The notes beneath the pieces are model-generated. The model ran no database searches and had not been told where the DNA came from. It saw only the letters and a list, made by a program, of their open reading frames with translations. Position numbers and translations under genes: made by a program. A stretch of DNA of 64,000 nt. It comes from Thermothelomyces thermophilus ATCC 42464. Taxonomy: Eukaryota > Ascomycota > Sordariomycetes > Sordariales > Chaetomiaceae. Shown here one piece after another: positions 32,003-43,948 of the stretch (its first letter is position 1; each line of letters begins with the position of its first letter). The stretch covers positions 434,001-498,000 of the forward strand of contig NC_016473.1 in assembly GCF_000226095.1 (NCBI RefSeq), given 5' to 3'.

Positions 32003-35000
32003 GGTGATGTGGTGTGGAAATGCGATTCGGCAGCAGCGCAGCTACCAGTGGGGTGGAGGGGTGGTTTTGGTCGTGGGAAAGTGAGTGAAGGGCAGGCAGA
32101 GAGACAGCGATCGAGCCGAAAAAAATTCTCGGCGGCTGTGCTGAAGCTGAGTAGCTAGCTTCGTGAATGACGTTGAACCGTATGGATTGGTCACGCCCCT
32201 GGTGGAATTTGATGTGTCGTGGTGCAACCCCGCCAAAGACTCTCCTCGCCCTTTGTGCCTCTCTAGGTTTCCCTTCGGTCGCCGGTGCCGGTTCGCTGGG
32301 CGGTTTGTGTTGCTCGTGCACGGAGCAAATTCAAGTGGTGGTGGAGCGGGGTTTGGCGGGAGCGGGCGGTGCCTGCGACGTGCTCGTTTTGGCGTGGCAA
32401 CCGAGCCTGGGCGTGATCGTGCAGCGCTGACAAGGCGAAGCAGACGAGGGTTCCAGGGCCGGAACGGGTTATCGTCCGCGCTTAACAGCCCCCAGGGTTT
32501 GTAGTGTTTGCCAGCGATCTACCCCCATACCAAGTTCATCCGACTCGGTGAAGAAAGAAGTATACGCCTACAGTGTGACCAGTTTCTCAGAGATGCCGGG
32601 TGTTAGAGAGAGAGAGCTAAGCTTCCAGCCCGGCAGAAATGCCAGCAGCTGAACTGGCCTGTTCGGGACGCCAGGCACATTTACTTACTATATCCTGTAC
32701 TAATAGGCAACTGAGAAGGATCCCGATATCAGCGGCTCTTGCTCTTCGTTGCGTGTGGCAAGGCAGAGAGCGCTTTTGAGGGCTTCAGTGGGGTTTGCCT
32801 ACCTAACATCTTGAAGTTACATACACGGGGCAAATACCCTTTCCCAATCTCCACTACGGATGCAAGTGTTTACCGAGTATTACCCTCCCTCTCACGAGTA
32901 CACTTTCCCACCTAAACGTGTTCTGCTAGGTACGTGTTTGTACGTACCTATGTCTTCTATCTGCATACGTAAACAGTAACTTATATGTGTTAGATGTAAG
33001 GAAGAAATAGTGGACACTATGGCAACGATACACTCGTGCCTCGGGTGATAAACACGAAGCCATGATAGGCCCCACATCCTTGCGTGATCGTTGTCTGCGC
33101 CTGCGACCCAGCTTTCAGCCAGCGAAAGGTCTGGCCGGCTGTTCAATTGCCAAATCGGGCTGCCACAGTGTGCCAAGATCGGGGTGGGGGGGAACTCCTG
33201 GAGATCTCCTGACGCAAATCACGGGAAACAACAGCACATAAGCCTCCGTACAAAAGTCTCTCTCCATCTTGCCAACAAACGGGCACGTCTGTCACCGACC
33301 GTCACACAATCAATTAGAAGAGACTAAGACAACCCACGTAAAGAGATGGAAAGAAAACAAAGAAATATTAGAAGACTAAGAATATACTTATTCATCTGAG
33401 TGGAGATTGTCAGATCAAAGACGCCTTGTCCAATCTAAATTGATTGCTACACCATCGCCGGAAGTAAAACACCCCCTGGTTACGGCGCTGAGCTAGGTAT
33501 TTCGGACTCCGTACATCTTGACCCCATACTCCTTGTTGATTTCTTGGTGTGAGGCTTATGAGAAGGCAGCATACTTCTACCGAAATCACTCGAATCGCAG
33601 CGACAATCCCCCTGATTGAATCTCCTGTGTCCGTCCCGTTCATTCCCGCTCACCGTTCCTTCCTCGTCCAACCAACCGAGCCAGAGCTAGATAGAAACCG
33701 AGACCGCGCTACCGATGCCTCTTCCTCCGCCTCCTTCGACCTCTCTCCCTTATTGAATGTGTGACAGCGCCAGAGAAGACACAATGTTCTCCTCTAGGAC
33801 CTTTATCGCCGTTGCATATCAGCTTGTGCCGCCATTGCAGATTTTGGAGACACCCGCGAGGATCCGCCGCCACCATGTGTCTTGGAGCCGTGCGCGGGAC
33901 GATTCCCCATGCCGAGAGAACTTGGAACGGGTATAGTCGAGCCTGCAGTCGCACCGCCCGTGTGGAGACGTTCTGGGATCAAGCCCGCCCCCCCCCCCCC
34001 CCCGGGAAAAAAAAAAAAAAAAAAGATTCCGCTAGTCGTTGAGCCTCTCCTGGTCGGCGGCTGATTGAGGGAAGCTCGGCCGGAGAACTCGGTGAGGAGA
34101 AGAATGTCAGGCTCAAGTGTTTCCAGGTCGTCTGCATCGCTCCCTCGAGCCACAGGAATACTGGTGTATGATCATGCGTCCATTTCGGAAGATCGTCAAT
34201 CAGCTAGGCTGCTCGCTCGGTCTCTACATACACCTGCCACCGGTGCCGTACCTCTCTCTTCCTGTCCTTCACTCTTAACTGAGAAGAGTCTTCCTCTCTC
34301 GCAATGCAGACGAGGGATAGGGAGCGTCTGGAGAGTCTTGCCTCCGCGGCACAGCGGCCGTTGCTGGGGTAGATCCGGAGAAACTTGGCCCTGCAGCCCG
34401 TGAATATCGTGCCTCCTCTCGGTGATGGAGCTAAGGGAACTACTTACCCTGTCCCTGGTCCATGGTCACGATATGGTCAGAGACACGCCGAGGACATTCT
34501 GTAGGGCCTGATAACGTGGGACGAAAGTCGAAGGGAAAGATTTTTCTCTGGGGCAATGACAAGCGTGAGGATATTTTGTGCATAGAGGCTTGTTTCACCG
34601 CCGTGGACGTCGACGGGGAATCCCGTCAGTGTTAAGTTGTTAGAGGAGGTATCGCGGAGTATTAGGGCGAGTTCGGTCGACTGGCGGCATCGGAAGGAAC
34701 ACCCGTACATCTTTCATGTGCTATTGTCAACAAAGAGCCGGCGGGAAGTGCGAGACGGGAAGCTATGACGGTGCTAACGGGAAAGGAGGGTCTGTAGTCA
34801 ATCCTGACTGTGCCTCTTAATTCTGAGGAGGACAACACGGCTCCGCGCGCCGCATTCAGAACGATCGTAGTCTGGTTAGCTGCGAGACAGTGAACACCCA
34901 CGGCAATATCGAAGCATATCGCCCCCGCGAAGCCTATTATGTCGGTTGCAATGAACCGAAAGGAAACGCTGTGATGGCCGTATGCCTGAACTGGCGGGAG

Positions 35001-36466
35001 GTGTCTGACCACTGAAGTGAAGGATGGCCGCATCAAAGGATATCCAAACAGGAAGCTGGGGTGTCATCAGTCATGGTTGCGTAATAGCTCACTACGGCAT
35101 CGGACAGCTTCGAGAATGTATGGGTGCATCCGGAACGAGAAAAGCTCCCCAGGGGACGACAGAATCGCGGATAGACGAGAAAACGTGTCGAAATCGAAGG
35201 CTTTCTTCCGCAGAGGCACCTCAAGCCGCGGGCCCAGGTTCAACAAGGACCTCCGGAGTTGTCCCTAATGCTGTCGGCCCAGAGGTATCTGCGGCGACTA
35301 GACTCAAGAAAGACAGAGGGTTCACACCTCACGGCTCGGCATCGTCTGGCATAAGAGCCCCCGGGCAACCGCCGGGAATCGCTGTCGATTGAGAGCCACT
35401 CCGGAGGTTTACTGGAAACGACACCCCGGCCTGGCGGCAGAGAGCCTTTTTACAAGAAGCAAGGAGACCATAGCCCAGGCTGCAACCATAATACCATGGT
35501 CACACGCACTCTCTAGGTCTGGTTAACGACCCAGAATAGGAGGTCCCTGTGGCATGGACAGCTTTGAGAACCCGACAAGAAGATACGATGACAACGAGTG
35601 AGGGGAAGAGAAGGACAGCATCTCAGAAGAGCTTCACTAACCGGCATGGTTGGGATGTTCAGCCGAAAAATAGTTGGCTGGCTGTTGATACGTACAGAAA
35701 CCATAGATTGTCCCTTGCCTCTTTTAACCTTGCGCATCCGGTCGCGAACCTGGCCAAGGAGTGCTCCCAGCCTTCTAATCTGACGCCCCTGACGTCGCTT
35801 CTTCTTTCTCAGGGAGTACCTTATGATGGACGGACCCGGCAACAACACCATCGGTGAACTATGGCGACAGGAACTTTGTAGAGAGAGAATCTCGTCGATC
35901 ATGAGGATTTCAGTCGTGGAAGAGGTGCAGAGCTAGGTAGATGGCGGACAGCATAGATATTGCTCCCAAGTGAACGGCATACCTGCGTCTCACTGGGCGT
36001 GCATCTTCATACCTGCCGGACCACATGCTGAATGGATATTCCAGTAGCAACCACCAGGCACCTCGGCGGGTAGAAAGAAGATGGGTAAAGAACAGAAAGT
36101 GGGAAAGAAGACAGGGCCAGTCAACCCTCGTGACAGAGATCTGTTATGTAATGGGTGCAAGACAGAGATAGGTATACGGCAGTTCCAACTGCATGGCGTC
36201 GCATGTTCGACGATTCAGTATGGACGTGTTGGTTCTTCACATGACGACGCTGCTGCGGGGAGGAGGACCCGCAATCGAAGAAACGGATAGCATAACGATT
36301 AAATGTGGACTCGGTGGAAACACCGAGACTCGGTGGGCTGGCGCAGCGGCACACCGGAGCGGGCAGGCGCAGCCCAACCGTTCCGACGGAACTTCACAAA
36401 AAATTTCGACATCCGACCGCCACCCTCGGGCTCTCTTCTGCCCGACCCCTCGGCAACCGCTGCGCA
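32003..36466. other. 4.5-kb stretch without a callable gene
   Basis: This lies between the divergent starts of the PP2C gene and EFM6. No frame longer than about 130 residues, and none with a known domain, could be read. 32880-33010 is A+T-rich with many TAC/GTA words. Some minus-strand fragments around 34480-35230 and 35930-36170 look protein-like but I could not join them by convincing splice sites. A C16-GGG-A18 homopolymer junction sits at 33988-34024. Either a lineage-specific multi-exon gene, decayed DNA, or long regulatory DNA could fill this gap. Confidence 0.4.
33988..34024. repeat. C16-GGG-A18 homopolymer junction
   Basis: Sixteen C are followed by GGG and then eighteen A. Runs of this kind can also mark a sequencing gap or assembly join, so the exact lengths are uncertain. 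Confidence 0.8.
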
Positions 36467-37726
36467 ATGGACGACAAGGAGAGATCGCCGTCGCCCGAAT
36501 TCTCGCCACTTGCCTTCGGCGAGGACCTCGCACCGCTCCCGGAGTACAAGGCGGCAGGAACCACAGAAGTGGACTTTTCGGGCCTCCTTGGCGAACCACT
36601 CAAGCTCCATGAAGACCTCAAGTCGGGATGCGGCGGCCAGCTTTGGCCCGCCGGCATGGTGCTGGCCAAACACATGCTGCGCTACCATCGGGAGAGACTG
36701 CAAAGCGCTAGAATGTCAGTCCTGTTCTTACACTTTTGACCAAGGCCACAGTTCCGTTGCTGTAGCTCGCATCGCCCTGTTTCTTCCATCTATCTAATCT
36801 TGTAGATTTTTCCCCTTTTCTTTTCTTTTTCTTCTTTTCTTTTCTTTTTCTTTTTTTCTCTTTTTTTGCGGGGGATGAGATGATTTTGACTTATGATTTC
36901 AATTTTGTTTGTATTTTTTTCTTGGTGCTGTGAGGCGATATGCTCCTGCACTTGAAAGCGGCTGACCGATCGTTTCATTGATAGACTCGAACTCGGCGCT
37001 GGCGGCGGGGTTGTTGGGCTCACTGTGGCCAAGGGTTGTGCCAGACTCGACCACCCATTGTACCTTACCGACATGGTGGAGATGGAACCGCTGATGCGAC
37101 AAAATATCTCACTGAACGGACTCGAAGACCGGGTCAAAGCAAGAGTGCTCAACTGGTGAGTGCTGACAGCTTGTACTGTGCCTACCCTGACATACCCCAC
37201 ACACACACACACACGTACACCCCCCATCCATCCCCTCCAGGTACATACATAACATACACATCGTGTGCACTTCCCCGCAAAGTGCCAAGCGCAGTTTGTG
37301 TGAATGGCTCCTGCTGCTAGCGGATCACCCAGGCTCAGATCAGAAGAAAAACAGTGAGGTGTCGTACCCTCGTCAGTTGGGCGAGCCAGGGTTGTGTCTT
37401 GGACCCCGTTATGTTCTGACGCCAGGTGTCGATGTAGGGGCGAACCGCTTTCGCAGGAAGTTCTCGAACACAAGCCCAACATCATCCTCGCTGCAGATTG
37501 CGTCTACTTTGAACCCGCTTTCCCACTGCTTCTGCAAACTCTGCAGGACTTGTTGGCAGTGGAACCATCCGCCACCATTTTCTTCTGCTTCAAGAAGAGG
37601 CGTAGGGCCGATATGCAATTTCTGAAGGCCGCCAGGAAAACCTTTACCGTGACTGAGATCGAGGACGAGGATCGACCTGTATTTAGCAGAGACTGCTTGT
37701 TCCTTTACACCTTTACCCGCAAATAA
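36467..37726 (+). CDS. EFM6: protein-lysine methyltransferase Efm6
   Basis: Efm6 is a seven-beta-strand methyltransferase of the METTL21-like group that methylates a lysine of translation elongation factor eEF1A in yeast. Three exons (36467-36714, 36985-37155, 37438-37726) give 235 residues. Features in order are an acidic N-terminus, GGQLWPAGMVLAKHML (substrate/SAM region), motif I ILELGAGGGVVGLTVA across the first splice join, LYLTDMVEMEPLMRQNI, the post-I acidic loop VLNWGEPL across the second join, and ILAADCVYFEPAFPLLLQTL followed by FFCFKKRRRADMQFLKAA. Both introns are unusually long for this window (270 and 282 bp). The first holds a C/T-rich run, the second a (CA) microsatellite near 37198-37214. 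An upstream ATG at 36305 is in frame but precedes the conserved region by 54 residues with no family support. Confidence 0.9.
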
Positions 37727-39227
37727 TGACTCGAAACTCTCCCAGATCATCGATGACGCACCTCGAATCTCGGACCGAATGCTTGGGGGAAGGCGAGAGG
37801 CAAATAGGCCAATGCCGGCGAGGGCTCGAACGCTCGACGGGGGCCCACAAGGCGCAGCTTCAACGGGGATTGCCCTACGAAGTACTCCGTACGCTAGGAA
37901 CACGTGTGCAGCGCCGAGAAGTCGGGTTTCGATCAGAGAAGCCCCAACGACCCCGCGGTCCCACACCACCCGAAGCCAGCCCTATAACGCACGGCGCGAC
38001 ACATCAGACTCGAGCAAACAATGGGGTTTGGATTGAACCCTTGTGGATGTCGACACTGCCAAGTGCAAAATTGTCGCTGCAAATCTATTGGATCACGGCT
38101 ATGAAGAGAGTAAAAACGCATCTGCCGGAAAATCAGCCGCCAGGCATGTCGAAGAACGGAATCTCTCATGGCTTGATTACGCAGTGTGGTGCGTGCTGTG
38201 GGTGTCGTACCCCAAGTCTTGAGTCGTCCCATCCCGTGCCGGCAGTTCTCGGATGAACGGTTTCATCTGTCCAGCTCCCACGCCGACTCCATACTCCACA
38301 ATCGTCCTCATGGGATGGACAACGCTCCAGCGCCCACAGAGGTCGCCACCCTGACTCTGTCAACAGCCGATCGAACTCGTCAGGCACGCAGGCGAGTTGA
38401 TGTGGTCATGGAACTTGCTTGGGAGCCTGGCCAGTGGGCCAGACCAAAGTGTTTCCGACCGGCCAAACGTCCCATTGGCTGGGTTGGTTTCCGCTTCGGA
38501 TGACCGTGGGCACTCTGTTCCTGGAATGACAGGGATGTGGATCTTTCTCGTTGGTCGTGCCTTGCAGCCCAGCTGCAAGGAACGGGCCCCTGGCGCTATT
38601 TTGGTTGGCGAACCTCGGACGCGCCAGGCTCAGCGCCACTAACGAAGAGGTGGGAGCGCTACACGGTACCCCTGCCAAGCCTGTTTGCCCGCTACCCTTG
38701 AAACGCACGGAGATGAGCTGAGCCATGTGGCTCAGGGGATGGTCTCTCTTAACAGAGACTGAGAAACGCCACCGTACTCCTGCAAGGGGTCGGGATAGTG
38801 GGACGTCAAGTCAGGGCAGACCCACGAGCTCTGGCTCCAAGAACAGTCCAGGCTTCTTCGTCCAGTCCACTCTCGTTTTGTGCCGCCAGTCGGACAACTT
38901 TAAAAGTCCTCCCTGCTCCCTCTTCTCGCCGGTTCTTGATCCTCTTGTCTGTACCAACCACCAGCAACAGGCAACATTCATTCCTTTCATTGAACTGGCT
39001 CAGCGAGCCCAACCTTCCTTTTGGCAGTTTTGATCTTCGGCACCGCGAACAATCACTTTTCCGCACGACAATTCAAGAGCATTCGACCCTCATTCATTGC
39101 TCTTTACCGGATTTTGATCTACTTTCATTTTACGTTCTGATACACCGGCTGGAACACCACGCACGTGTTTCCCACGCGGCACAGCATTCACATCAGATAC
39201 CCGCCAAGTTAGACGCATTCAATCATC
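37727..39227. other. intergenic region, no supported gene
   Basis: About 1.5 kb between two plus-strand genes. The frame 37726-38256 has no domain and overlaps the EFM6 stop. TACTCCGTA lies at 37883-37891. 38820-39227 is the probable leader of the secreted protein gene, with C/T-rich and CACATC-containing sequence. Confidence 0.45.
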
Positions 39228-40016
39228 ATGAAGTCAACTGTTTTCGTCGCTAGCCTCTTGGCCTCGCTCGCTGCCGCGCAGCCCCACGGCCACGGCCACG
39301 CCCACCAGCACCGCAGGAAGGAGCACAGCCACAACAAGCGGGGCGTGGTCACGACCTGGGTGACCGAGACGGTTTACGAGACGGTCACCGCCTACGTTGA
39401 CGACACCACCACCGAGCTGGTCATGCCGAGCACCAAGCCGGCCAGCACCACCTTCTTGACCTCGACCACGCCCGCGGCCAGCCCGGGAGTCTTCATCCAG
39501 GAACCTGAGACAAGCTCGACGACCTCGACCAGGGTGCAAGCTCCCCCGACGTCGCAGGCGCCGCCGCCGCCTCCGCAGTCCCCATCGCCCAGCCCCGAGC
39601 CAAGCCCCAGCACTACCAGCGTTGCGGCGCCGCCTGCGTCATCGTCCGCACCGCCCACTGAAGCTCCTGGCGGTGACGGATCTAGTGGATCAGGCGGCCA
39701 GGACACCCGCAGTGGTGAGATCACTTATTACGCCCTCGGCATGGGCTCCTGCGGCGTCGATGACAGCGGCAAGGACAACTCCGACAACATCGTCGCTGTC
39801 TCCTCGTCCCTGATGGGTGCCCAGTCCAACGGTAACCCCATGTGCGGCAAGACCATCACCGTCAAGGCCAACGGAAAGACGGCCCAGGCCGTCGTCCACG
39901 ACAAGTGCCCGAGCTGCGCCCCCAACGACATCGATGTTTCCGAGAAGCTCTTCCTCGAGCTCTTCGGCTCGCTTGATCTTGGTCGGGGCCAGGTTGAGTG
40001 GTACTTCAACGAATAA
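39228..40016 (+). CDS. secreted barwin-like (double-psi beta-barrel) protein
   Basis: Single exon, 262 residues. A clear signal peptide spans about 1-17 ([18 protein letters not shown]). A His/Lys-rich segment ([20 protein letters not shown]) follows, perhaps cleaved by a Kex2-like protease after KR. Then come [18 protein letters not shown] and a Ser/Thr/Pro-rich linker (about 70-150) likely to be O-glycosylated. The C-terminal 105 residues are a double-psi beta-barrel of the riboflavin-aldehyde-forming-enzyme or Asp f 7-like group: [14 protein letters not shown], a MCGKTITV strand and [20 protein letters not shown]. The paired Cys and the conserved HDxCPxC are present. Such proteins bind or loosen cell-wall polysaccharides or have no shown enzyme activity. 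It is probably exported to the wall; the exact role is unknown. Confidence 0.87.
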   Translation: MKSTVFVASLLASLAAAQPHGHGHAHQHRRKEHSHNKRGVVTTWVTETVYETVTAYVDDTTTELVMPSTKPASTTFLTSTTPAASPGVFIQEPETSSTTSTRVQAPPTSQAPPPPPQSPSPSPEPSPSTTSVAAPPASSSAPPTEAPGGDGSSGSGGQDTRSGEITYYALGMGSCGVDDSGKDNSDNIVAVSSSLMGAQSNGNPMCGKTITVKANGKTAQAVVHDKCPSCAPNDIDVSEKLFLELFGSLDLGRGQVEWYFNE

Positions 40017-40622
40017 GCCCTTCATTTCCTCATCTCTTCCCTTTCTTTTCTGAGGGCGATATCCTCCCGGGTGGAGTTGATTTCCGCGCATTCCGGGACA
40101 GCGGCGAGTTGGTGATTTGGATGATCTCATCCTCCCAACCGGGCGTTATGATGTGATCCCAATTTGCTCTGCTTTACCAGTTCCAGACGTGGTGGTACAA
40201 GGATATACCCTTTCTTTTTTTTCTCTCGGAGGCACAGAACGGCAAAAATCACAGCTACATTTCTGGTACATCGTTTCTTTTTTTCATCCGGATCGCTCCT
40301 AGGCATGGAGCCAGGAAAACAAACAAAATGGAAAACAGGGCGCCGGTATTTTCGTCCGGCTGATAGACTTCTCATTCGTTGTACATATTTTACAAAGAAA
40401 CAGCGCGGTACCGAAAATTGGACTGCTCATTTACATGATGGCACCTGACTCGCTTGTTTGACGTGAAAACCACAACTGTCGAACCGATGTGATGGTCGTG
40501 ACACCCCATGGTAAATTCGAGGCATTTTCGAGGAATGAATCATGACTTGACCTAAGCTTGCCCTCCTACAGTCGTCATTCGATCCCCCCTTTTACTAGTA
40601 TCTCCATAGCTCGTTCATGAGC
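40017..40622. other. convergent 3' region
   Basis: 600 bp between the stops of the secreted barwin-like gene and CCZ1. Several short T and C/T runs occur near 40212-40290. No gene was supported. Confidence 0.5.
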
Positions 40623-43159
40623 TCACCGGTTAAGACTCAACAGCCCCTCAATGTACCTTCTCGTATCGACGCCGATGCCTTGCGCCAGGCGGCTCGCCCC
40701 TTCCGCCCACCCCGCCGAGGCACCGCCGCCGACATACGACGCCGCGCCGACGCTCCGGACGCCGGCGCCGGCGCCCTGGTCGCTCGCTCGCCGGACGAGG
40801 AAGATCTCCTTGCCCACCGCTGGGCCGCTGCCGCATCCAGATCCATCCCCGTCATTCGCGCCCTCCTGACCCGCATCCGACCCGCCGGGCGAAGGCGATC
40901 GCCTGTCCGCCCCGGCTGTTTGGCCCTGCTCGAGGACGCGGCTCCAAACGACCCACCACCCGCGGCTCGTCTTACAAGTCCGCTCCAACGCACCCGCCTC
41001 CCCGCGCGAACCGGCAAACATGTTGAGGATCTGATTGTGCGTGCTGAGCGCTTCCACGCGGGTCCAGGGTGCTGTTGTTGGCGAGGATTTGGGCGGCGGT
41101 GGCGGCGGTGGTGATGGGCCAAAGAGCCCTCCAGGGGTGGAATCGGCGACAAAGACCGGGTCGGGGATGCTGGGGATGGTCGAGTGGATTGTGAGTGTTT
41201 TGGGATCAAAGACGAGGTCGTAGATCTCGCTCTGGAGCGACGCCGGAAGGGGCTTCTCCGGCCGGTAGGCGGTTGAGCTGAGGAGGGGCTTGTGGAGGGT
41301 AGTGAGCTGCGAGTGGAGGGATCGAGAGAGCTCTTCCCAGCTGGGGAGGACGGTGCCGGTCGGCTGAAAAAGCAGAATGTATATGAAGGGTCTGTGTATA
41401 TAGATGACGGGACGTAACTGGGCTGTCCTTGGCTGTGAAGTGTGTGGGGCGTCAGGGTCCGGCGACCGGGCATTGTTCGGATCCCTCTGTCTGGAGACTT
41501 CGGGTTCAAGCTCGACTGTGACGGTCCGCGGCGTTGCTGGGCCACCCTGTAATGGGCGGTCTGGCTGCTCTGGGTCTGCCTTTGGCTCCTCTAGCCCAAG
41601 CAAGAAGTAGCCATCATCAAGGGCTCGCGAGGACTCCCGGCCGAGCGCATCTTCAGCAGCGGCCGAGTCCGCCGCTGATTCATCGCCGGCGTCTGAGTTG
41701 CTTGGGGGGCTGGTGGTTCCCAGAGACCAGTACGTGCCGTACCCAAACTTGAGATAGCTCAGCATCTTGTCCATGCCACCGGCGACTTCGCCGCCTTCGG
41801 CCGAGGTTTTTGTGTGGTCATTCCGATCCGCCTTGCTGGCGTCACCGCCCGTTTCCGGTTCCCCAGGCTCACCCTTCTCTTTTTTCTGAGTCTTACTACC
41901 CACCCCAGAAGGGGACGCTTTGGCGACACCGCCGCTCCTCTCGCCCCGCCGTCGTCTCTTTACCCGTGATCCCGCCGCTGCTGGAGCATCAGCAACGCCA
42001 TACGCGCTCTCGCCCCACGTATACACGTCTTCCATCCAGTCAGTGACCGCGCGCAGTGACCGCCTCGAGAGTGCCCCTACGCCCAGAAACACGGCCCCAT
42101 CCTCCGCACCAACGTCGGTCCCTTGCCCAAGCCACCTTTGGTGCTCGCTCCCGCCGCTCCCCGCACCGCCGGCATGCCATGTCCTCGTTCCCTCCTTCTC
42201 GGCCGCGCCCGCATCGCCAAACCTCCCGACGACCAGATCGACCAACCCGGCCACCGCTCCTCCCGCCATCCCCTCGAGCACCTCGCGCTCCCCGCTCCCC
42301 CTGTCCTCCTCGCCGACGCCCATGCCCAGCTCACCGGAGGCGGCGACCTTGATGCCTCCCAGCACGTCTCGGGCCGGATTACCGTGCAGCAGGACGTTCC
42401 AGGTGAGCAGGAAGGAGTCCCAGTAGCGAGCCAGGGCAACGCCGAACTGTGGGCGCGGGAGGGCGGAGTAGAGGGCGGAGAGGGAGGGGCCGTGGTGCAG
42501 GAGGAAGAGGGCGTGGGCGCGGAGGAGGTCGCGGAGCAGGAGGGCGGGCGGCTTGACCTCACGAGCCGAGTACTCGTACTCGGGAGGACGGGTTTGCTGA
42601 GGAGCAGTGCCGCGGGCTTGAGCCGGCGGCGGAGATGAGGTGGGAGGGGTGGCTGGTGTCTTGCTTGGCGAAAGGGGGAGGCGAGTGAGGTCGATGGACT
42701 AGTTTGTTTATTTAATTCGTTCATGTCTCAGTGCGAGGCCGGCCATGATAGGTAGAGAGTACGGGGGAGGGAGTGGAAGAGGGGAAAAGAACTCACAGCG
42801 AGAATCCACCAGCCCGGTTCCAGCTCATGCAGCACCACGCGGGCGCGCTCCGTGTCGATCGAGTCGACGGCTTTGCCACCGGAAAAGCTCCTGGCAAACT
42901 CAACCATGCCCTGGGCGAGGCCTATCTGCCTGAGACGCTCGTTGCGCTCCTCGCTGGAGATGCTGTCGGTTGGGCGGCCGTCCTTGGCGGCGCGCAGGAG
43001 GCGGCGGCGTTCCTTTGCATTCGACAAGGTGCTGGCCGAGGCATAGTAGACAATCTGGTCATCGACGGTCTCGTCGGTCGTGCCCAAGCTGGGGTTGTAG
43101 ATGGCTAGGAAACCGAGCTGGGCCGGAACCACGCTGGATGTCCGTAGCGCGTTGGCCAT
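40623..43159 (-). CDS. CCZ1: vacuolar fusion protein Ccz1
   Basis: Ccz1 pairs with Mon1 to form the guanine-nucleotide exchange factor that switches on the Rab7-type GTPase Ypt7 at late endosomes and vacuoles. Two exons (43159-42797 and 42698-40623) give 812 residues. The N-terminus shows the first longin-type domain of the Ccz1/HPS4/INTU family: LGFLAIYNPSLGTTDETVDDQIVYYAS. It continues with LRQIGLAQGMVEFARSF, then LHELEPGWWILASIDLTRLPL read across the 98-bp intron. A second conserved block has LLRAHALFLLHHGPSLSALY and RYWDSFLLTWNVLLHGNPA. The middle (about 350-560) is acidic and low complexity, rich in Gly, Ala and Glu. The C-terminus ends with a structured stretch RYIEGLLSLNR. Overlapping long frames on the other strand are shadows of GC-rich coding. 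Confidence 0.88.
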
Positions 43160-43948
43160 GCTCGAGATTCGCGTAGTATAGACACTTTAGTAGATAGTGA
43201 TTGCTAATCTCATCAGTCTGCTGTTTTGCGAGGGTCGATTTCAATGTGGATAAGTGTGTTTCGACGTTTCCTGTGCTATTTCCCACGGCAGAATGGTTGA
43301 GAATACTTGTTACATTGCAGGCAGTGCCCTTATCTTCATATCTCAATTTCATTTGACGCCATGCCTTGGTTTGTGTCCTCGTCAAGCGAACGTGAGGATT
43401 GGTTGGATGTTTGTTTGATCCAAGTTGAGTGTGGAAGCAGAGAGTTCCCCCACTCTGGGAAATTGTTAAGAGGACACGAAGATGCCTTGAGCGCACATGA
43501 TGAAGAGTCTCGGGGGAAGGAGCGAAGTGGGCTGGAAAAAGCGGTAAGTCTGAAACAAAAAAAAAAAATGACATGAAATGAATTAAAACTCGTTCTTGAC
43601 CTACTTTCTCTCCCTTTTTTTTGAGTTAGCCAATTTATCGTCTGAACAGCATGATCGGCTGTGGTTCATTGCTAAGATTGGGGTGAACCAGTGGGTGGCA
43701 CAATGAGCCCCAAATCGTTCTTTCATCGAAAAGACTAGCGTGACATTATGACCGCTCAATTGAAGGCAACGGGAGTCATGGCCAAGTAAATTGAGTTGAT
43801 TGCCTCAGGATGCTATGATGATATACATGCCCCATCTAATGTTATTCCACGGTCTATAGTCACAAGCGTATTTTAACTGGTTCCCTTGCCAGCTTTTTTT
43901 TCTCGCTCTTTCTTACATCCGGACTGACTTGCCTTTCCTTTTGAGGTC
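43160..43948. other. intergenic region between two minus-strand genes
   Basis: About 0.8 kb holding the CCZ1 leader and the 3' end of the PPR-type gene. The short minus frame 43059-43574 is probably CCZ1 leader and has no features. No repeat array was seen. Confidence 0.5.

Noticed and set aside
31439-32158. 239-residue plus-strand ORF over the PP2C gene start
   Set aside because: Antisense to well-conserved PP2C exons; Arg-rich with no domain.
37726-38256. 176-residue plus-strand ORF after EFM6
   Set aside because: It overlaps the EFM6 stop codon, has no recognisable features, and has no promoter-like spacing.
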